A stretch of 64,000 nt of DNA from Parabacteroides sp. (GCA_020026285.1 JAHHQS010000002.1:21097-85096), one strand, 5' to 3'; shown: positions 16,655 to 26,499, numbered from the stretch's first letter. Notes: generated from the sequence alone by a model not told the origin. Made by a program: numbers and translations.

Positions 16655-19600
16655 ATGAGATTTATAAGAATTGTATATATCACATTGTTGGGACTGCTTT
16701 TCGGAGTGGTGGCTGGAGATTATAATTTGTTTGCTCAGAAGATTAAAGTAGACAATCCGCGTTTCCCGCGTAAGGCTATGACTTTCCCGGATTGTGTTGT
16801 AAATGCATCGTTGAGAGTTGTTTCTGTACTGGAAGGAGAGAAGGGGCTGAATAATTTATTGGATCATGATTTGAACAATACGGTTTCTTTCCGTGCTATT
16901 GCAGATGTAAAGCTGTTTGAGGATGTAGTGGTTCGTATCAAAGATCGCAAACATATTTATCCGAAAGGAACTATAGGCGGTTTCTGTGTTCAGTCCAAAT
17001 CGGAAGGTGGGTTGCTCTCTCTTGATGTTCTGAAGGTTGTGAATATAGGTTTTTATCTGAATGGGAAATTGGTAAAGACTGTGCCTGTAAAAGAATCATC
17101 GGAAGGGAACAAGTTACTGGGACTGCAGCTTATTCAGTTTGGTGGCAATGAGGCGGCAACAACTATTTCAGCAGAATCGCCTTGTGAGTTTGATGAAATA
17201 GGTCTGTTTTATGGGGGTGTAAGTCTTTCGGTTATCAATGCTGTCAAGGTCCGTTATGGTTTTGTGGGGGATAATATAGAATCAAAACTGATAAACGATA
17301 ACGGTAAAGAGCCATGGGTTAAGATTATTAATGATAGTGGTTTGGCGAAATCAGAACGAATCATTGACTCGGATCTGGATAATCATGCAACACTGGCTGC
17401 AGTGGTTGTTGCTGTTCCTGTTAATCTGGTATTGAAAACAACCCGGGAGTTTTCAGCGGGCAGTGAAGTCGGTTTCGTTTATTTTAATGCAGATGTACTG
17501 TCTCTTCCCTTGGGGGAGAGTTTTCTGGAAGTGTCTAATTCAAAAGGGGAAACCAGAAAAATCAATCTGGATCCTTCGTTACTCAAAGTAGGGTTGTTGT
17601 CATTCGGACGTGTACGTATGTCTATTATATCTCCAATACCATTTAATCAGGTAAGGCTTCATCAGCCCGGTGGTGTAGGTATCGGTGGCGGTGAATATTA
17701 TTATGGATTTGTTAATGAAGCTCCTGAGGTTAATCTTGTGCAGGATCTGGGGCTAAGCATGGATGCTCAGATCTGTGAAACACAGTCGCAATATCAGTTG
17801 TATTCGAAGAGAAAAGTAAAATGGGAAATAGTCAGTCATCCGTCTGAAGATAAGACCGTGACTGTCGATCCGGTTACTGGAGCCGTTTCGAATATGGCTT
17901 TGAATGTAACCGGAGATTATGAATTCAAAGCCACTTTGGAGGAGGATCCTACGTGTGTTGGTTATGTAAGACTGCACCGAGGAGTAAAGCCTGATAACAA
18001 TGATTGTAACCAACCAGTGTCGTCGGAGAAAAATTTTGAGGCATATTCTCCTGAGGGAATAAGTGGCGGAATTCTTATTTGGCAAAACATGAAGAATCCG
18101 GCAAATATTGTGGATCCCAGCATGGATACCTATGCAGAATATGAAAATGTTCTGAGTCTTTTGGATAATACAGCCATTATTGGTATAAAAAATACAAAGG
18201 ACAACATCAGTGACGGAACTGTATCCAAGCGTGTCGGCTTTGTAATGGAAGTCCCTGTTGATGTGTTGAATGTCGGCTTGCTGAAGACATTCCAGATACG
18301 AGTGAAAAATAAAGAAGGTAAGGAGATTTATAAAGCTTTGATTGATCGTTCCAATCTGTTGTCGGTAGGACTGATAGGAGCCCAGAAATCGTATAAAATG
18401 CGTTATAGTATAGAAGTTCCGGCTTCAAAAGGTTGTTTTGACAGATTTGAATTATGGTCAGTGGGACTTCTTGAACTGAAATTGAAAAGTCTGCGTATCT
18501 ATGGCGCTTTTGTTGAGGATGTATCCACGATTTGTGATGATCCGTTAGGATGTGATTCTTATATCGTGGGTAGTTCGGGGCTTGACGAAGCATCGATAAA
18601 TTATGAAGGAACGAAACTGACAGGTGTTGTAAATGTCGGAGCTTTCTGGAAGGATCTTGAAAATGTGATAGATGAAAATCTGGATTCTTATGCTACTTTC
18701 GAGGAGGTACTTTCGGTAGGAGGTATGGCTTCTATATCTGTTCGCTTGGGGAAAGTGATGGATAAAACTCATCAGTTGGGAGTGGTTATTGACCAGAAGA
18801 CTTTTTTGGCGAATATATCATTGATACATGTTATCAAAATGGAGCTTCTGAGAGATGGAGTAACGGTTGGGCATCCTAAAAATACTTGGAATGTATTAGG
18901 AGCTGATGTCATTGGTTATGGTGATAAAAGTATGCTGATGATGAACTCTTCGGTGCCGTTTGATGAAGTTCGTTTAACGATAGGCGATGGCGTAAGTGCT
19001 TTGAATGGAATGCATGTCTATGGTGTCTTTATCAGAAATGATTCAGATGGAGATGGCATACCTGATTGTGTTGATCCGGAATCGTGTGGCAGCAGTCTGG
19101 TAAACGTGAAGGCAACAGATCATATTTGTCTGAGTGATCAGAATATTGAAGTAACAGGAGAGATTGTCAATTTGGGTGACGCAGATTCAAAGACTTATCG
19201 TTTGACTTATAGTGGAGATGAACCGTTGTCGTTTGAGCAAACTGTAACGAAAGAAAAGGTGGGGTTGGTTACCTGGCCGTTTGGACCTTTTACCAAGCCT
19301 GGCCGTTTTCAGTTATATGTAGATGAAAAAATAAAAGGAGTCGATAACCAGGATGTTTATGATCGTGTTGCAGAGTATTCGTTTGACGTACATCCGAATG
19401 AAACCTCTTGGAAGACAGAACCGATCAATGATAATTGGAACGAATGGGAAAACTGGGATAAAGGTTCTCCCTGGACTTGTACAAATGTTATAATTACAAA
19501 AGGTGCTGCAATGTATCCGATTCTGACCGAACGTGAAATGAATGGTTGTAATATGATTCATTTCGAACCCAATACGGAAGTGGCAAATACACATTATTTG

Positions 19601-21121
19601 TCTTATAATAAGGCATGGGTCGATATGGAACTTTCACCAGATCGTTATTATATGCTTTCTGCTCCGTTGAAAGGTATGTTTTCTGGTGACATGTTTATTT
19701 CGGGAAATGAATATCCTGCGTATTTTACGGATCTGAACGAGACTAATTATCCTCAGAAAAGAGTCAATCCTACCATCTATCAGCGGTTATGGGAGATGTC
19801 TGCCTTGAATCGTCCGATGGTGGGTGACTATGCAGTGGTTGTTCCGGCCGAAACCAGATGGACGAAACCTTATAATCATCTGGCTACCTTATATGATTTG
19901 AGAGAAGATCATACAAATGCATTTTCTTTGTGGGTGGATCCGGGAAAATCTGTAGCTGAAAACAGCAGTTATTTGTTCCGCTTCCCGAAAAGGCATGAGG
20001 TGTACAACTATTATAATTCGAAAGGTGAACTGATTGATGGCAAAACAGAAAATCTGATCCGGAATGAAATGACTGGACGATTTATCTATGAACGTTCAAA
20101 AGAGGAGACAAATCCTTTCCCTTTGAAGGTGGTTCTGAAAAACAGAAGTTTCAGTAGTGATAACAGAACTTATCTGATGGGAAATCCTTTTATGGCTCAT
20201 CTTGATATTCAGAAGTTCCTGGAAAAAAATCAGCATATCGCATCTGTCAAGGTGTATGATGGAAATACAAATAATTCGATTGTTGCTGACAAGGAAGAAG
20301 GTTTGCTAAGCAGTAACAGTGGATTGAGATATATAGCACCGGTTCAGTCGGTCTTTCTTGAGCAGAAGAGTAATACTGAAGAGATCAGTAATATATGTGA
20401 GGTGCTTATTTCGGAAGATATGCTGGTGGCGAACGTGGATAAGATAAAAACACCGCAGACAAAATTCAGTTCCGGATCTGTCCGTATTACAGCAGAAGCA
20501 GAAGGGAGGTCTTCTTCTGCTTTGGTGAATCTCTCCGGTATGGCTTCGGATGAAGTGATTGAAGGAGAAGATGCTGAATTGCTTCTGGAGAATGAAGCTC
20601 GTCCGGCCGTAGCTGTCTTTACTGTTAATGATGGCAAAGCGCTGGATATTGAACAGCGTTCTACTGCTGAAGAAATAAATCTGGGCTTTTATATGGTTCA
20701 TCCGGCAGATGTGAATCTGCAGATTACTCTGCCTTCTTCTGCAGGAGACAAAGTTTTGGAAGACAGACTGACCGGAAAGACTCAACTTTTGCCTTCGGGC
20801 GAAATGACAACAATCTTCCTGAAAGATATGGGAAGTCAGGCAGGTCGTTTTCGTATTGTAGACAGGGATCTTGTCTCTGATAAAAAATCAGCAGTAGTGA
20901 TTATGTATCGTCATGAGAAAAATGCGATAGAAGTACGTTCCTGTGACGGAAAACTGGCTTGTTGTGAAGTGTATACAATAGATGGACGTTGTGTCGCTGA
21001 GAAAAAGTATCCGGCTGAAGTCTATCATATACCGGTTCCATCCGGAATCATTATTGTTCATGCGATTACGCAGGATGGAGAAAAAAAGGTGGTTAAAATG
21101 AAAGTAGAAAGTTATAAGTAA
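16655..21121 (+). CDS. Giant modular adhesin (1488 residues) with T9SS-like C-terminal tail
   Basis: A Sec-exported, non-lipoprotein protein (signal about residues 1-28, ending NLFAQ). Four divergent modules each open with a hhDxx(L/M)(D/N)xx pattern: LLDHDLNNTVSF (68-79), IIDSDLDNHATL (236-247), IVDPSMDTYAEY (485-496) and VIDENLDSYATF (671-682), and run about 120-140 residues to endings such as VRYGFVG, YYYGFVN, RIYGAFVE and HVYGVFIRN. The openings recall discoidin-type galactose-binding folds. A thrombospondin-3-like Ca2+ loop (DSDGDGIPDCVD, 797-808) follows, then a long central domain (NDNWNEWENWDKGSPWTC onward). The last ~75 residues (EVYTIDGRC ... VPSGIIIVHAITQDGEKKVV) resemble the type IX secretion sorting domain. 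P. gingivalis Mfa5, a T9SS-exported tip component of Mfa1 pili, is the closest functional parallel. Adhesin function is inferred. Confidence 0.65.
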   Translation: MRFIRIVYITLLGLLFGVVAGDYNLFAQKIKVDNPRFPRKAMTFPDCVVNASLRVVSVLEGEKGLNNLLDHDLNNTVSFRAIADVKLFEDVVVRIKDRKHIYPKGTIGGFCVQSKSEGGLLSLDVLKVVNIGFYLNGKLVKTVPVKESSEGNKLLGLQLIQFGGNEAATTISAESPCEFDEIGLFYGGVSLSVINAVKVRYGFVGDNIESKLINDNGKEPWVKIINDSGLAKSERIIDSDLDNHATLAAVVVAVPVNLVLKTTREFSAGSEVGFVYFNADVLSLPLGESFLEVSNSKGETRKINLDPSLLKVGLLSFGRVRMSIISPIPFNQVRLHQPGGVGIGGGEYYYGFVNEAPEVNLVQDLGLSMDAQICETQSQYQLYSKRKVKWEIVSHPSEDKTVTVDPVTGAVSNMALNVTGDYEFKATLEEDPTCVGYVRLHRGVKPDNNDCNQPVSSEKNFEAYSPEGISGGILIWQNMKNPANIVDPSMDTYAEYENVLSLLDNTAIIGIKNTKDNISDGTVSKRVGFVMEVPVDVLNVGLLKTFQIRVKNKEGKEIYKALIDRSNLLSVGLIGAQKSYKMRYSIEVPASKGCFDRFELWSVGLLELKLKSLRIYGAFVEDVSTICDDPLGCDSYIVGSSGLDEASINYEGTKLTGVVNVGAFWKDLENVIDENLDSYATFEEVLSVGGMASISVRLGKVMDKTHQLGVVIDQKTFLANISLIHVIKMELLRDGVTVGHPKNTWNVLGADVIGYGDKSMLMMNSSVPFDEVRLTIGDGVSALNGMHVYGVFIRNDSDGDGIPDCVDPESCGSSLVNVKATDHICLSDQNIEVTGEIVNLGDADSKTYRLTYSGDEPLSFEQTVTKEKVGLVTWPFGPFTKPGRFQLYVDEKIKGVDNQDVYDRVAEYSFDVHPNETSWKTEPINDNWNEWENWDKGSPWTCTNVIITKGAAMYPILTEREMNGCNMIHFEPNTEVANTHYLSYNKAWVDMELSPDRYYMLSAPLKGMFSGDMFISGNEYPAYFTDLNETNYPQKRVNPTIYQRLWEMSALNRPMVGDYAVVVPAETRWTKPYNHLATLYDLREDHTNAFSLWVDPGKSVAENSSYLFRFPKRHEVYNYYNSKGELIDGKTENLIRNEMTGRFIYERSKEETNPFPLKVVLKNRSFSSDNRTYLMGNPFMAHLDIQKFLEKNQHIASVKVYDGNTNNSIVADKEEGLLSSNSGLRYIAPVQSVFLEQKSNTEEISNICEVLISEDMLVANVDKIKTPQTKFSSGSVRITAEAEGRSSSALVNLSGMASDEVIEGEDAELLLENEARPAVAVFTVNDGKALDIEQRSTAEEINLGFYMVHPADVNLQITLPSSAGDKVLEDRLTGKTQLLPSGEMTTIFLKDMGSQAGRFRIVDRDLVSDKKSAVVIMYRHEKNAIEVRSCDGKLACCEVYTIDGRCVAEKKYPAEVYHIPVPSGIIIVHAITQDGEKKVVKMKVESYK

Positions 21122-21130
21122 TAAGATATT

Positions 21131-22369
21131 ATGAAAGTTCAGTGTGAAAAATTATTGATAATCATATTAGGTCTTGTTCCTTGGCTAATATCTTGTCAGA
21201 AATCGGAAGTGGATGTTGCTGATGAAATGTTTGATCTCCCAATTTCTTTTGCTCTTCAGGAAGTGGGAGCAATATCAACAAAGGCTCTCTCTTTTCCGGA
21301 TGGCGAACATCCGATGCAGCCGGGAGAGGCCGTCAGACCCGTGTTTGTAGACAAGGTCAGGGTGAATATATATTATCGTCTGAAAGATGGTACCTATAAA
21401 AACAATATAGAGGGTTTTGCTTTTCTGAAATCACAGGAACTTCAGGCGTATATGGATAACGAGACCGGATTTTATACAGCCAAGGGAACAATTTCTCTGA
21501 GAAAGGATTATGAGTATCGGGTCACAGCCATGGGATATAATTCTGAAAAGCAGGAAGACGGTCTGTTCAGATTCGGATTGGTTGAAGGAAATCCTTTTTC
21601 TGATTCTTATATCGAGCTGACTGAAGCCGTTAATTATAAGACTCCGGAACTATTCTTCGGGACTCCTGTTTCTTCTGTTCAGCAGGATACTATTTTCCGT
21701 TATCGGGAAGATGACAAGAGCAGGGAGAGTCTTACCGGATGGCTTTTCCGGGGTGTCGCTGGTGTGGAAATCAGTTTGAATAATGTTCCGGCAACTGTAA
21801 GTAAAATAGAATTATTGGCAATTTCTTTAAATACAAAGAGCAAGGCTCGCTGGTATAATGATTTCAAAACGCCGTATGAGTTGATGACATCTCAGGATAA
21901 ATATGGAGGTTTTGTGCTGAATTCATGGGAAAGACCAGCTACAGCGGGAAATGAGGGTGGAGCTGCTGTCGAGACAATCTCTTTGGTTGGAGGAAATCTA
22001 TTATCTGTCAAATCGGCTTTGGCTATAAGGGTGATTGATGCCGGTAGCGTGTTTTATAAATTATTGCGGGTCAGAGAAGTCAGACAGCCTAAAGAGGAGA
22101 ATATCACACGTGTGGCTCCTCCGGATGGAGGCGACGGAACGGGGATCATAACTCCTGAAGAAGGTGATGGTGATCCGGATAAACCGGTTGATCCGGGTTT
22201 GTCGGAATATGAAATTCCTTTTCTTCGGAATCATTATTACAGAATAACTGCCGATTATCAAAGGTTATCGAATCTGCAATACATTACGACGGTGGTGGTT
22301 AATCCGGAATGGGATGCTGATATATCCTTGTCGTTGGGAGATGCAATCAAAAATAATGTTACTCCATGA
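21131..22369 (+). CDS. Pilin-like lipoprotein, last gene of the pilus operon
   Basis: A 412-residue lipoprotein (WLISC, Cys22) that begins 10 bp after the giant adhesin gene. It has the shared pilin motif GWLFRGVAGVEISLNNVP (near residue 205) and fimbrillin-like text before it (KDYEYRVTAMGYN). A DGGDGTG/EEGDGDPDKPVDPG linker (about 335-360), similar to the linker of the major pilin, precedes a C-terminal strand pair ending VVVNPEWDADISLSLG. Probably a minor subunit, possibly the partner that holds the giant adhesin on the pilus; that pairing rests on gene order only. A 16-bp hairpin follows. Confidence 0.6.
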   Translation: MKVQCEKLLIIILGLVPWLISCQKSEVDVADEMFDLPISFALQEVGAISTKALSFPDGEHPMQPGEAVRPVFVDKVRVNIYYRLKDGTYKNNIEGFAFLKSQELQAYMDNETGFYTAKGTISLRKDYEYRVTAMGYNSEKQEDGLFRFGLVEGNPFSDSYIELTEAVNYKTPELFFGTPVSSVQQDTIFRYREDDKSRESLTGWLFRGVAGVEISLNNVPATVSKIELLAISLNTKSKARWYNDFKTPYELMTSQDKYGGFVLNSWERPATAGNEGGAAVETISLVGGNLLSVKSALAIRVIDAGSVFYKLLRVREVRQPKEENITRVAPPDGGDGTGIITPEEGDGDPDKPVDPGLSEYEIPFLRNHYYRITADYQRLSNLQYITTVVVNPEWDADISLSLGDAIKNNVTP

Positions 22370-22374
22370 TATAA

Positions 22375-22419
22375 GAAATCGGCTTGCAAATGATATTCAT
22401 TTATTTGCAAGCCGATTTC
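22375..22419. terminator. 16-bp hairpin between convergent pilus operon and engB
   Basis: GAAATCGGCTTGCAAA (22375-22390) and TTTGCAAGCCGATTTC (22404-22419) pair perfectly with a 13-nt loop. It starts 6 bp after the last pilus gene and ends 25 bp before the engB stop on the other strand, so it can serve both transcripts. Long T-tracts are absent. Confidence 0.7.
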
Positions 22420-22443
22420 ATGATTAATTACATGTATGTGGAT

Positions 22444-23046
22444 TTATTCTTTTAGTCCGTCGTTTATCGACTGGATATAATCCAGAATCTCGTCTCTGCC
22501 GAATTTTGTTTCAGAAGAAGAGAAAAAGACCGGAGGAAGTTCTTCCCATGTTTCCAGAAGACGTTTCTCATAGACTTTGAAATTCTCAGATAATCGGCCT
22601 TTACTGATCTTGTCCACTTTTGTGAAGATGATGGCAAACGGAACGCCGTTTTCGCCCAGCCATTCCATAAATTCCAAATCAATCTTCTGTGGCTCGTGAC
22701 GAGAGTCCAGAAGGACAAAGAGGCAAGTCAGCTGTTCGCGTTCCAAAGTGTAATTTTCGATGATCTTTCGGATATTCTCTCTACCTTCTTTGCCACGCTG
22801 AGCATAACCATAACCCGGAAGGTCTACCAGATACCAGTCTTTATTGATCATGAAATGATTGATCAAAAGCGTTTTTCCTGGTTTCTGAGAAGTCATAGCC
22901 AGACCTTTCTTGGCAGTAAGCATATTAATAAGGGATGATTTTCCTACATTACTTCGGCCAATGAATGCATATTCCGGAAGATTTCCTTGCGGACATTTAT
23001 TTACGTTGGTGTTGCTTATTACAAATTCTGCGCTTTTAATTTCCAT
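22444..23046 (-). CDS. engB: Ribosome biogenesis GTP-binding protein EngB/YsxC/YihA
   Basis: A 200-residue essential-type GTPase that acts in 50S ribosomal subunit assembly. Seen in order: G1 GRSNVGKSS (30-38), the G2 region around QKPGKT, G3 DLPGYG (75-80), G4 TKVD (142-145) and the G5-like SSSETKFG region near residue 176. Length and motifs are standard. It lies 2 bp downstream of the sodium:solute symporter gene on the same strand, so the two probably share a transcript. Confidence 0.95.
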   Translation of the reverse strand: MEIKSAEFVISNTNVNKCPQGNLPEYAFIGRSNVGKSSLINMLTAKKGLAMTSQKPGKTLLINHFMINKDWYLVDLPGYGYAQRGKEGRENIRKIIENYTLEREQLTCLFVLLDSRHEPQKIDLEFMEWLGENGVPFAIIFTKVDKISKGRLSENFKVYEKRLLETWEELPPVFFSSSETKFGRDEILDYIQSINDGLKE

Positions 23047-23048
23047 TC

Positions 23049-24506
23049 TTATATTGTCTTATTTTGATTCTTAATTGATAACAGCCATAAACCGGTAAAG
23101 GTGATCAGACCGTTCAGCATCAGCATCTCGTAACCGAACTTATATCCTGTATTTTGTTCTACCAGGTAACTCGTGGTGAAGCATATCAGCGGAGATACGA
23201 TGCAAATATACGGAACAAATTTGTCTCTTGGACGCTTTTTTGTGAAAAGACCGAAAACAAACAGCCCTAAAAGAGGTCCGTAAGTGTACGAAGCTATCAT
23301 ATAGATGGCATCAATCACGCTTCGGCTGTTCACTTCCTTGATGATAATGATGATGAGTGCAAAGAGAACCGAAATAAGAAAATGTGTCTTTAAACGAGTC
23401 CGTTTTGCTTGTTTTGCATCTTCATTCTTTATTTCTAAAATATCCACACAAAACGAAGTGGTTAGTGCGGTCAGAGCGGAATCGGCACTGCTGAATGCAG
23501 CTGCGATAATTCCGATGGTAAAGAATATCAGAATGCTGCTGCCCAGGATTCCCGAAGTACAGAACATCGGAAGAATATCATCGCTCAAAGCTGGAAGAGT
23601 TATCTGTTCTTTTTGGGCCAAAGCAATTAACAATACTCCCAATGAAAGGAAAAGGAAGTTAACTGGTGTAAAGGCGAAGCCGTATGTGTACATATTCTTT
23701 TGAGCATCCCGCAGATTCCTGCATGAAAGATTTTTCTGCATCATATCCTGGTCGAGTCCGGTCATGACTATGGTGATAAAGATTCCGCTGAAGAATTGCT
23801 TTGCAAAGTGCTGTGTGCTCTGCCAGTCGGAGAATTCAAAGATTCGGAAGTGCGGACTTTCAGTAAGAGTCTGGATCATTCCTCCCATATCCACATCCAG
23901 CTTGTCTTTGACCTGCCAGATAATGACAATCAGCATGGAAACCAGACAGATGGCCTGAATGGTGTCGGTCCAGATAATCGTTTTGATTCCGCTTCGGAAG
24001 GTATAGAGCCAGACAAGGAAGATACTGATTACTACTGTGACTCCAAACGGAATGTTCCAGGTGCTGAATACATAATGCTGAAGGATGAGGACAACCAGAT
24101 AAAGTCGGGCTGCAGCTCCCACAATCTTCGATAGCAGAAAGAAAGAGGCTCCTGTTTTATAACTGTGCCGTCCAATCCGATCGTCCAGATAGGAATAGAT
24201 GGAAGTCAGCTGGAGCTTGTAATAGAGCGGAAGCAGGACATGAGCAATCAGAATATATCCGACAAAGAAGCCGAGTACTGTCTGCATATAGGTCATATCG
24301 ATGCTGCGAACCATTCCGGGCACCGAAACAAAAGTGACTCCTGATAGCGATGTCCCGACCATTCCGATGGAAACGATGTACCAGGGAGATTTTCGTTCGC
24401 CAAGGAAGAAGGCTTCGTTGCTGGTGTTGCGTCCGGTAAGCCAGGCAATAAAAAGCAATAGCCCGAAGTAGAGGGCTATGATCAAGAGTATAAGAGAACT
24501 GTTCAT
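23049..24506 (-). CDS. Sodium:solute symporter (SSS family)
   Basis: A 485-residue integral membrane protein with about 13 predicted helices. Seen: the N-terminal helix [19 protein letters not shown], the Na+/solute-site region [16 protein letters not shown], the core [14 protein letters not shown] (typical GxDQxxxQR of SSS proteins), and [18 protein letters not shown], the conserved SSADS segment of the family. It imports a small solute with Na+; the substrate cannot be told. The ATG at 24506 is chosen because it starts the first membrane helix; the longer in-frame start adds 21 non-hydrophobic residues. Confidence 0.85.
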   Translation of the reverse strand: MNSSLILLIIALYFGLLLFIAWLTGRNTSNEAFFLGERKSPWYIVSIGMVGTSLSGVTFVSVPGMVRSIDMTYMQTVLGFFVGYILIAHVLLPLYYKLQLTSIYSYLDDRIGRHSYKTGASFFLLSKIVGAAARLYLVVLILQHYVFSTWNIPFGVTVVISIFLVWLYTFRSGIKTIIWTDTIQAICLVSMLIVIIWQVKDKLDVDMGGMIQTLTESPHFRIFEFSDWQSTQHFAKQFFSGIFITIVMTGLDQDMMQKNLSCRNLRDAQKNMYTYGFAFTPVNFLFLSLGVLLIALAQKEQITLPALSDDILPMFCTSGILGSSILIFFTIGIIAAAFSSADSALTALTTSFCVDILEIKNEDAKQAKRTRLKTHFLISVLFALIIIIIKEVNSRSVIDAIYMIASYTYGPLLGLFVFGLFTKKRPRDKFVPYICIVSPLICFTTSYLVEQNTGYKFGYEMLMLNGLITFTGLWLLSIKNQNKTI

Positions 24507-24705
24507 CTTTTTTAATAAGGCGTGTGTTAATACATTTGTAAAAGTACAACAACTTATATCTGTCTCCAAATTTTCATCTTGTTTGTTTCAGATTCGTCTT
24601 GAATATCGTCTTGAATTCGATGGCTTGTTATTCCAGTCTGAAGCCATTCAACCTTGTCTTAGTGGAAACAATCTGAAAATAAAATAAATCATAATAACGA
24701 TTTGA

Positions 24706-24785
24706 TTAATTCATAGTAGTGAATTAATTAAATCACATGGATGAATTAAATAATTTACATTGGTGAATTAAAAAATATATCCGAT
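24706..24785. repeat. 22-bp phased repeat array around TGAATTAA
   Basis: TGAATTAA occurs at 24720-24727, 24742-24749 and 24764-24771, that is, at exactly 22 bp period, with an inverted copy TTAATTCA at 24706-24713. The sequence between copies is only partly alike (ATCACATGG versus TTTACATTGG). The spacer between the symporter and the SpoIID gene is otherwise empty apart from the LprI-like remnant 40 bp downstream. A regulator-binding array is possible; three short divergent units do not make a CRISPR. Confidence 0.45.
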
Positions 24786-24828
24786 GTTTTTATTAATATC
24801 CGGTTGATTTTCTTATATAAGAAGAATC

Positions 24829-25092
24829 GTGATAATACATGTTACTTTTTTAATTTGTAAGCCCGGGAATAAATATCGATTAAGTCCGGAAAAGAAAGAG
24901 GAACTGCGTGCGACTCAGCGTTTGTGGCTGAAATTTTATGAAAAGAATACGACTATTTGTTCCAAGATGGATATGATTGTTAATCAGGATGCCGGATCTT
25001 TACGTTTTCCGGTTGAGCTGGAAGGAAAAGCCAATACGTTAAAATATAGGGTGATGGAATTAGGATGGATGATCAATTATTTGAAGTATTGA
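24829..25092 (+). pseudogene. LprI-like (DUF1311) remnant, N-terminally truncated
   Basis: The frame encodes a KKEELRATQRLWLKFYEK helix, then a GSLRF turn and a final helix around YRVMELGWMIN. This follows the LprI/DUF1311 pattern (LxxxQRxWxxYR ... GS ... RxxEL), a family of periplasmic lysozyme-inhibitor-type domains. There is no ATG near the beginning (only GTG at 24829, first ATG after about 45 codons), no signal peptide, and the upstream DNA is AT-rich and non-coding. It is therefore probably the 3' remnant of a lost gene. The resemblance is by eye and weak, and chance coding cannot be excluded. Confidence 0.35.
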
Positions 25093-25119
25093 CTCAAACA
25101 ACTGATCATCTCCGTTCTT

Positions 25120-26433
25120 TTAATATCTTTTTTCCAAAGCAGAACCTGGATAATAATGACTGAGTATTTCCTGATAGTTATATCCCTGTGTGCTCATAAC
25201 GGCTGCACCAATCTGACACAATCCGACTCCGTGTCCCCAGCCGGCTCCGGTGAATGTGAAGCTTTCAGGAATTTCTTTGTTTTCGCCAAAGCTATAATTC
25301 ACAACAAAGGCTGAACTGTATAAATGAGTTTCGGAAAGGAAACGACGGATTTCCAGTTCTTTTCCGACAATCAGTTCTTTCTCTGTCCCTATGATCTGTA
25401 ATTCTTCGATTCGTCCGGATTTCCCTCGTTTCAAAGGATTTAGCTGGAGAATCTTTCCAAAAGAAATGCCACTCTTTCGAGCAATCAGTTCACTTAATTC
25501 ATCTTGCGAATAAATCACTTTCCAGCGATAGAAATCAGTAGTCGTCTGGTCATATTTGTTCAGAACCAAGGCCAGAAGTTGTGTATCTCTGGTATTGCAG
25601 AAAGCAGGAGAGGAGGAACGGATCCATTTTTCGGCTTCAGCTTCTTCAGTCAGATCGGGAAAAGTCTGTGAATCGGTATGATCGGCAACGGCAGACAGAT
25701 AGGGGTGATGAACGGGTTCCCAGCAATGTTCGAATTCTTCAGTCACGCCACCGCAGCATTTAGAAAATCGGGCATCGCAAATGCTTCCATTGTACGTCAG
25801 AATCTGTCCTTTAGTCTCGTTGATAACTTCCTGTATTGTCGGATTGTCTGCCGAACGAGTCATTCCTTGATAGCGTTGACAGTGATCATCAGCGCAGACA
25901 TCGAACAGAAGATGATCTTCGCGGTCGTACCATCTGATCAGACGTTCGTCGTTCTGAAAACAACTCACCTGAGGTTCGGTCTGTCTGTTTTTCTTTTCAA
26001 TCTGAGCCAGCAGCCAGCTTCGTGAAATAACAGCATGCGCTTTCAGAAACTCCTTGGGAGCATGAGCATTCATCTCCGAAGCGATTACACAGGTCAGATA
26101 TTTCTCCAGATCAATCTGATTGATAGCAATAATTCCTTCCTTGCATGCCAGTAGTTTCAAAGCACCCTGAAAACGTTGGTCTTCCTGCTGCTGCCAATGG
26201 AAATTGACTCCGATGGTAACAGCCTTCAGACTGAAAGTTGCGTCGGGCGATTGTGGTTCAAACAGAATCTCCTGATAACTTTTACCCTGGAAAAGAATTT
26301 CTCCCTCTTTCCATTCTGCCGTTTGTTCTCCGGTCAGGAGAGAATGATGGGTTGCCGACTGGTAGTTGTCATTGAATACGAATGAAACGGACTTCCGGGT
26401 AAAAATACCAACGTGAATAACTGGAGCTTTCAT
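25120..26433 (-). CDS. SpoIID/LytB domain protein
   Basis: A 437-residue protein of the SpoIID/amidase-enhancer family. In Bacillus, SpoIID is a lytic transglycosylase acting on peptide-stripped glycan. Seen: the central domain with EKYLTCVIASEMNAHAPKEF and KAHAVISRSWLL, then FSKCCGGVTEEF, and the C-terminal hallmark GAGWGHGVGLCQIGAAVM followed by YQEILSHYYPG. The N-terminus (MKAPVIHVGIFTRKSV) has no signal peptide, odd for a wall enzyme but common in the Bacteroidales members. Its role in this non-sporulating organism is unknown; cell-wall remodelling is likely. Confidence 0.85.
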   Translation of the reverse strand: MKAPVIHVGIFTRKSVSFVFNDNYQSATHHSLLTGEQTAEWKEGEILFQGKSYQEILFEPQSPDATFSLKAVTIGVNFHWQQQEDQRFQGALKLLACKEGIIAINQIDLEKYLTCVIASEMNAHAPKEFLKAHAVISRSWLLAQIEKKNRQTEPQVSCFQNDERLIRWYDREDHLLFDVCADDHCQRYQGMTRSADNPTIQEVINETKGQILTYNGSICDARFSKCCGGVTEEFEHCWEPVHHPYLSAVADHTDSQTFPDLTEEAEAEKWIRSSSPAFCNTRDTQLLALVLNKYDQTTTDFYRWKVIYSQDELSELIARKSGISFGKILQLNPLKRGKSGRIEELQIIGTEKELIVGKELEIRRFLSETHLYSSAFVVNYSFGENKEIPESFTFTGAGWGHGVGLCQIGAAVMSTQGYNYQEILSHYYPGSALEKRY

Positions 26434-26499
26434 AAATATCTTCTTTGTTTTATGATGAGATTTTCCCGATAAAAGGAAATGACGGTCTTATTAATAAAA

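Noticed and set aside
24507..24687. Plus-strand ORF of 69 codons opposite the symporter start
   Set aside because: It overlaps the coding region of the symporter on the other strand and shows no domain.
24706..24785. Phased 22-bp repeats as a CRISPR array
   Set aside because: The conserved unit is only 8 bp, there are three copies, the gaps are similar to each other and not unique spacers, and no cas genes are near.
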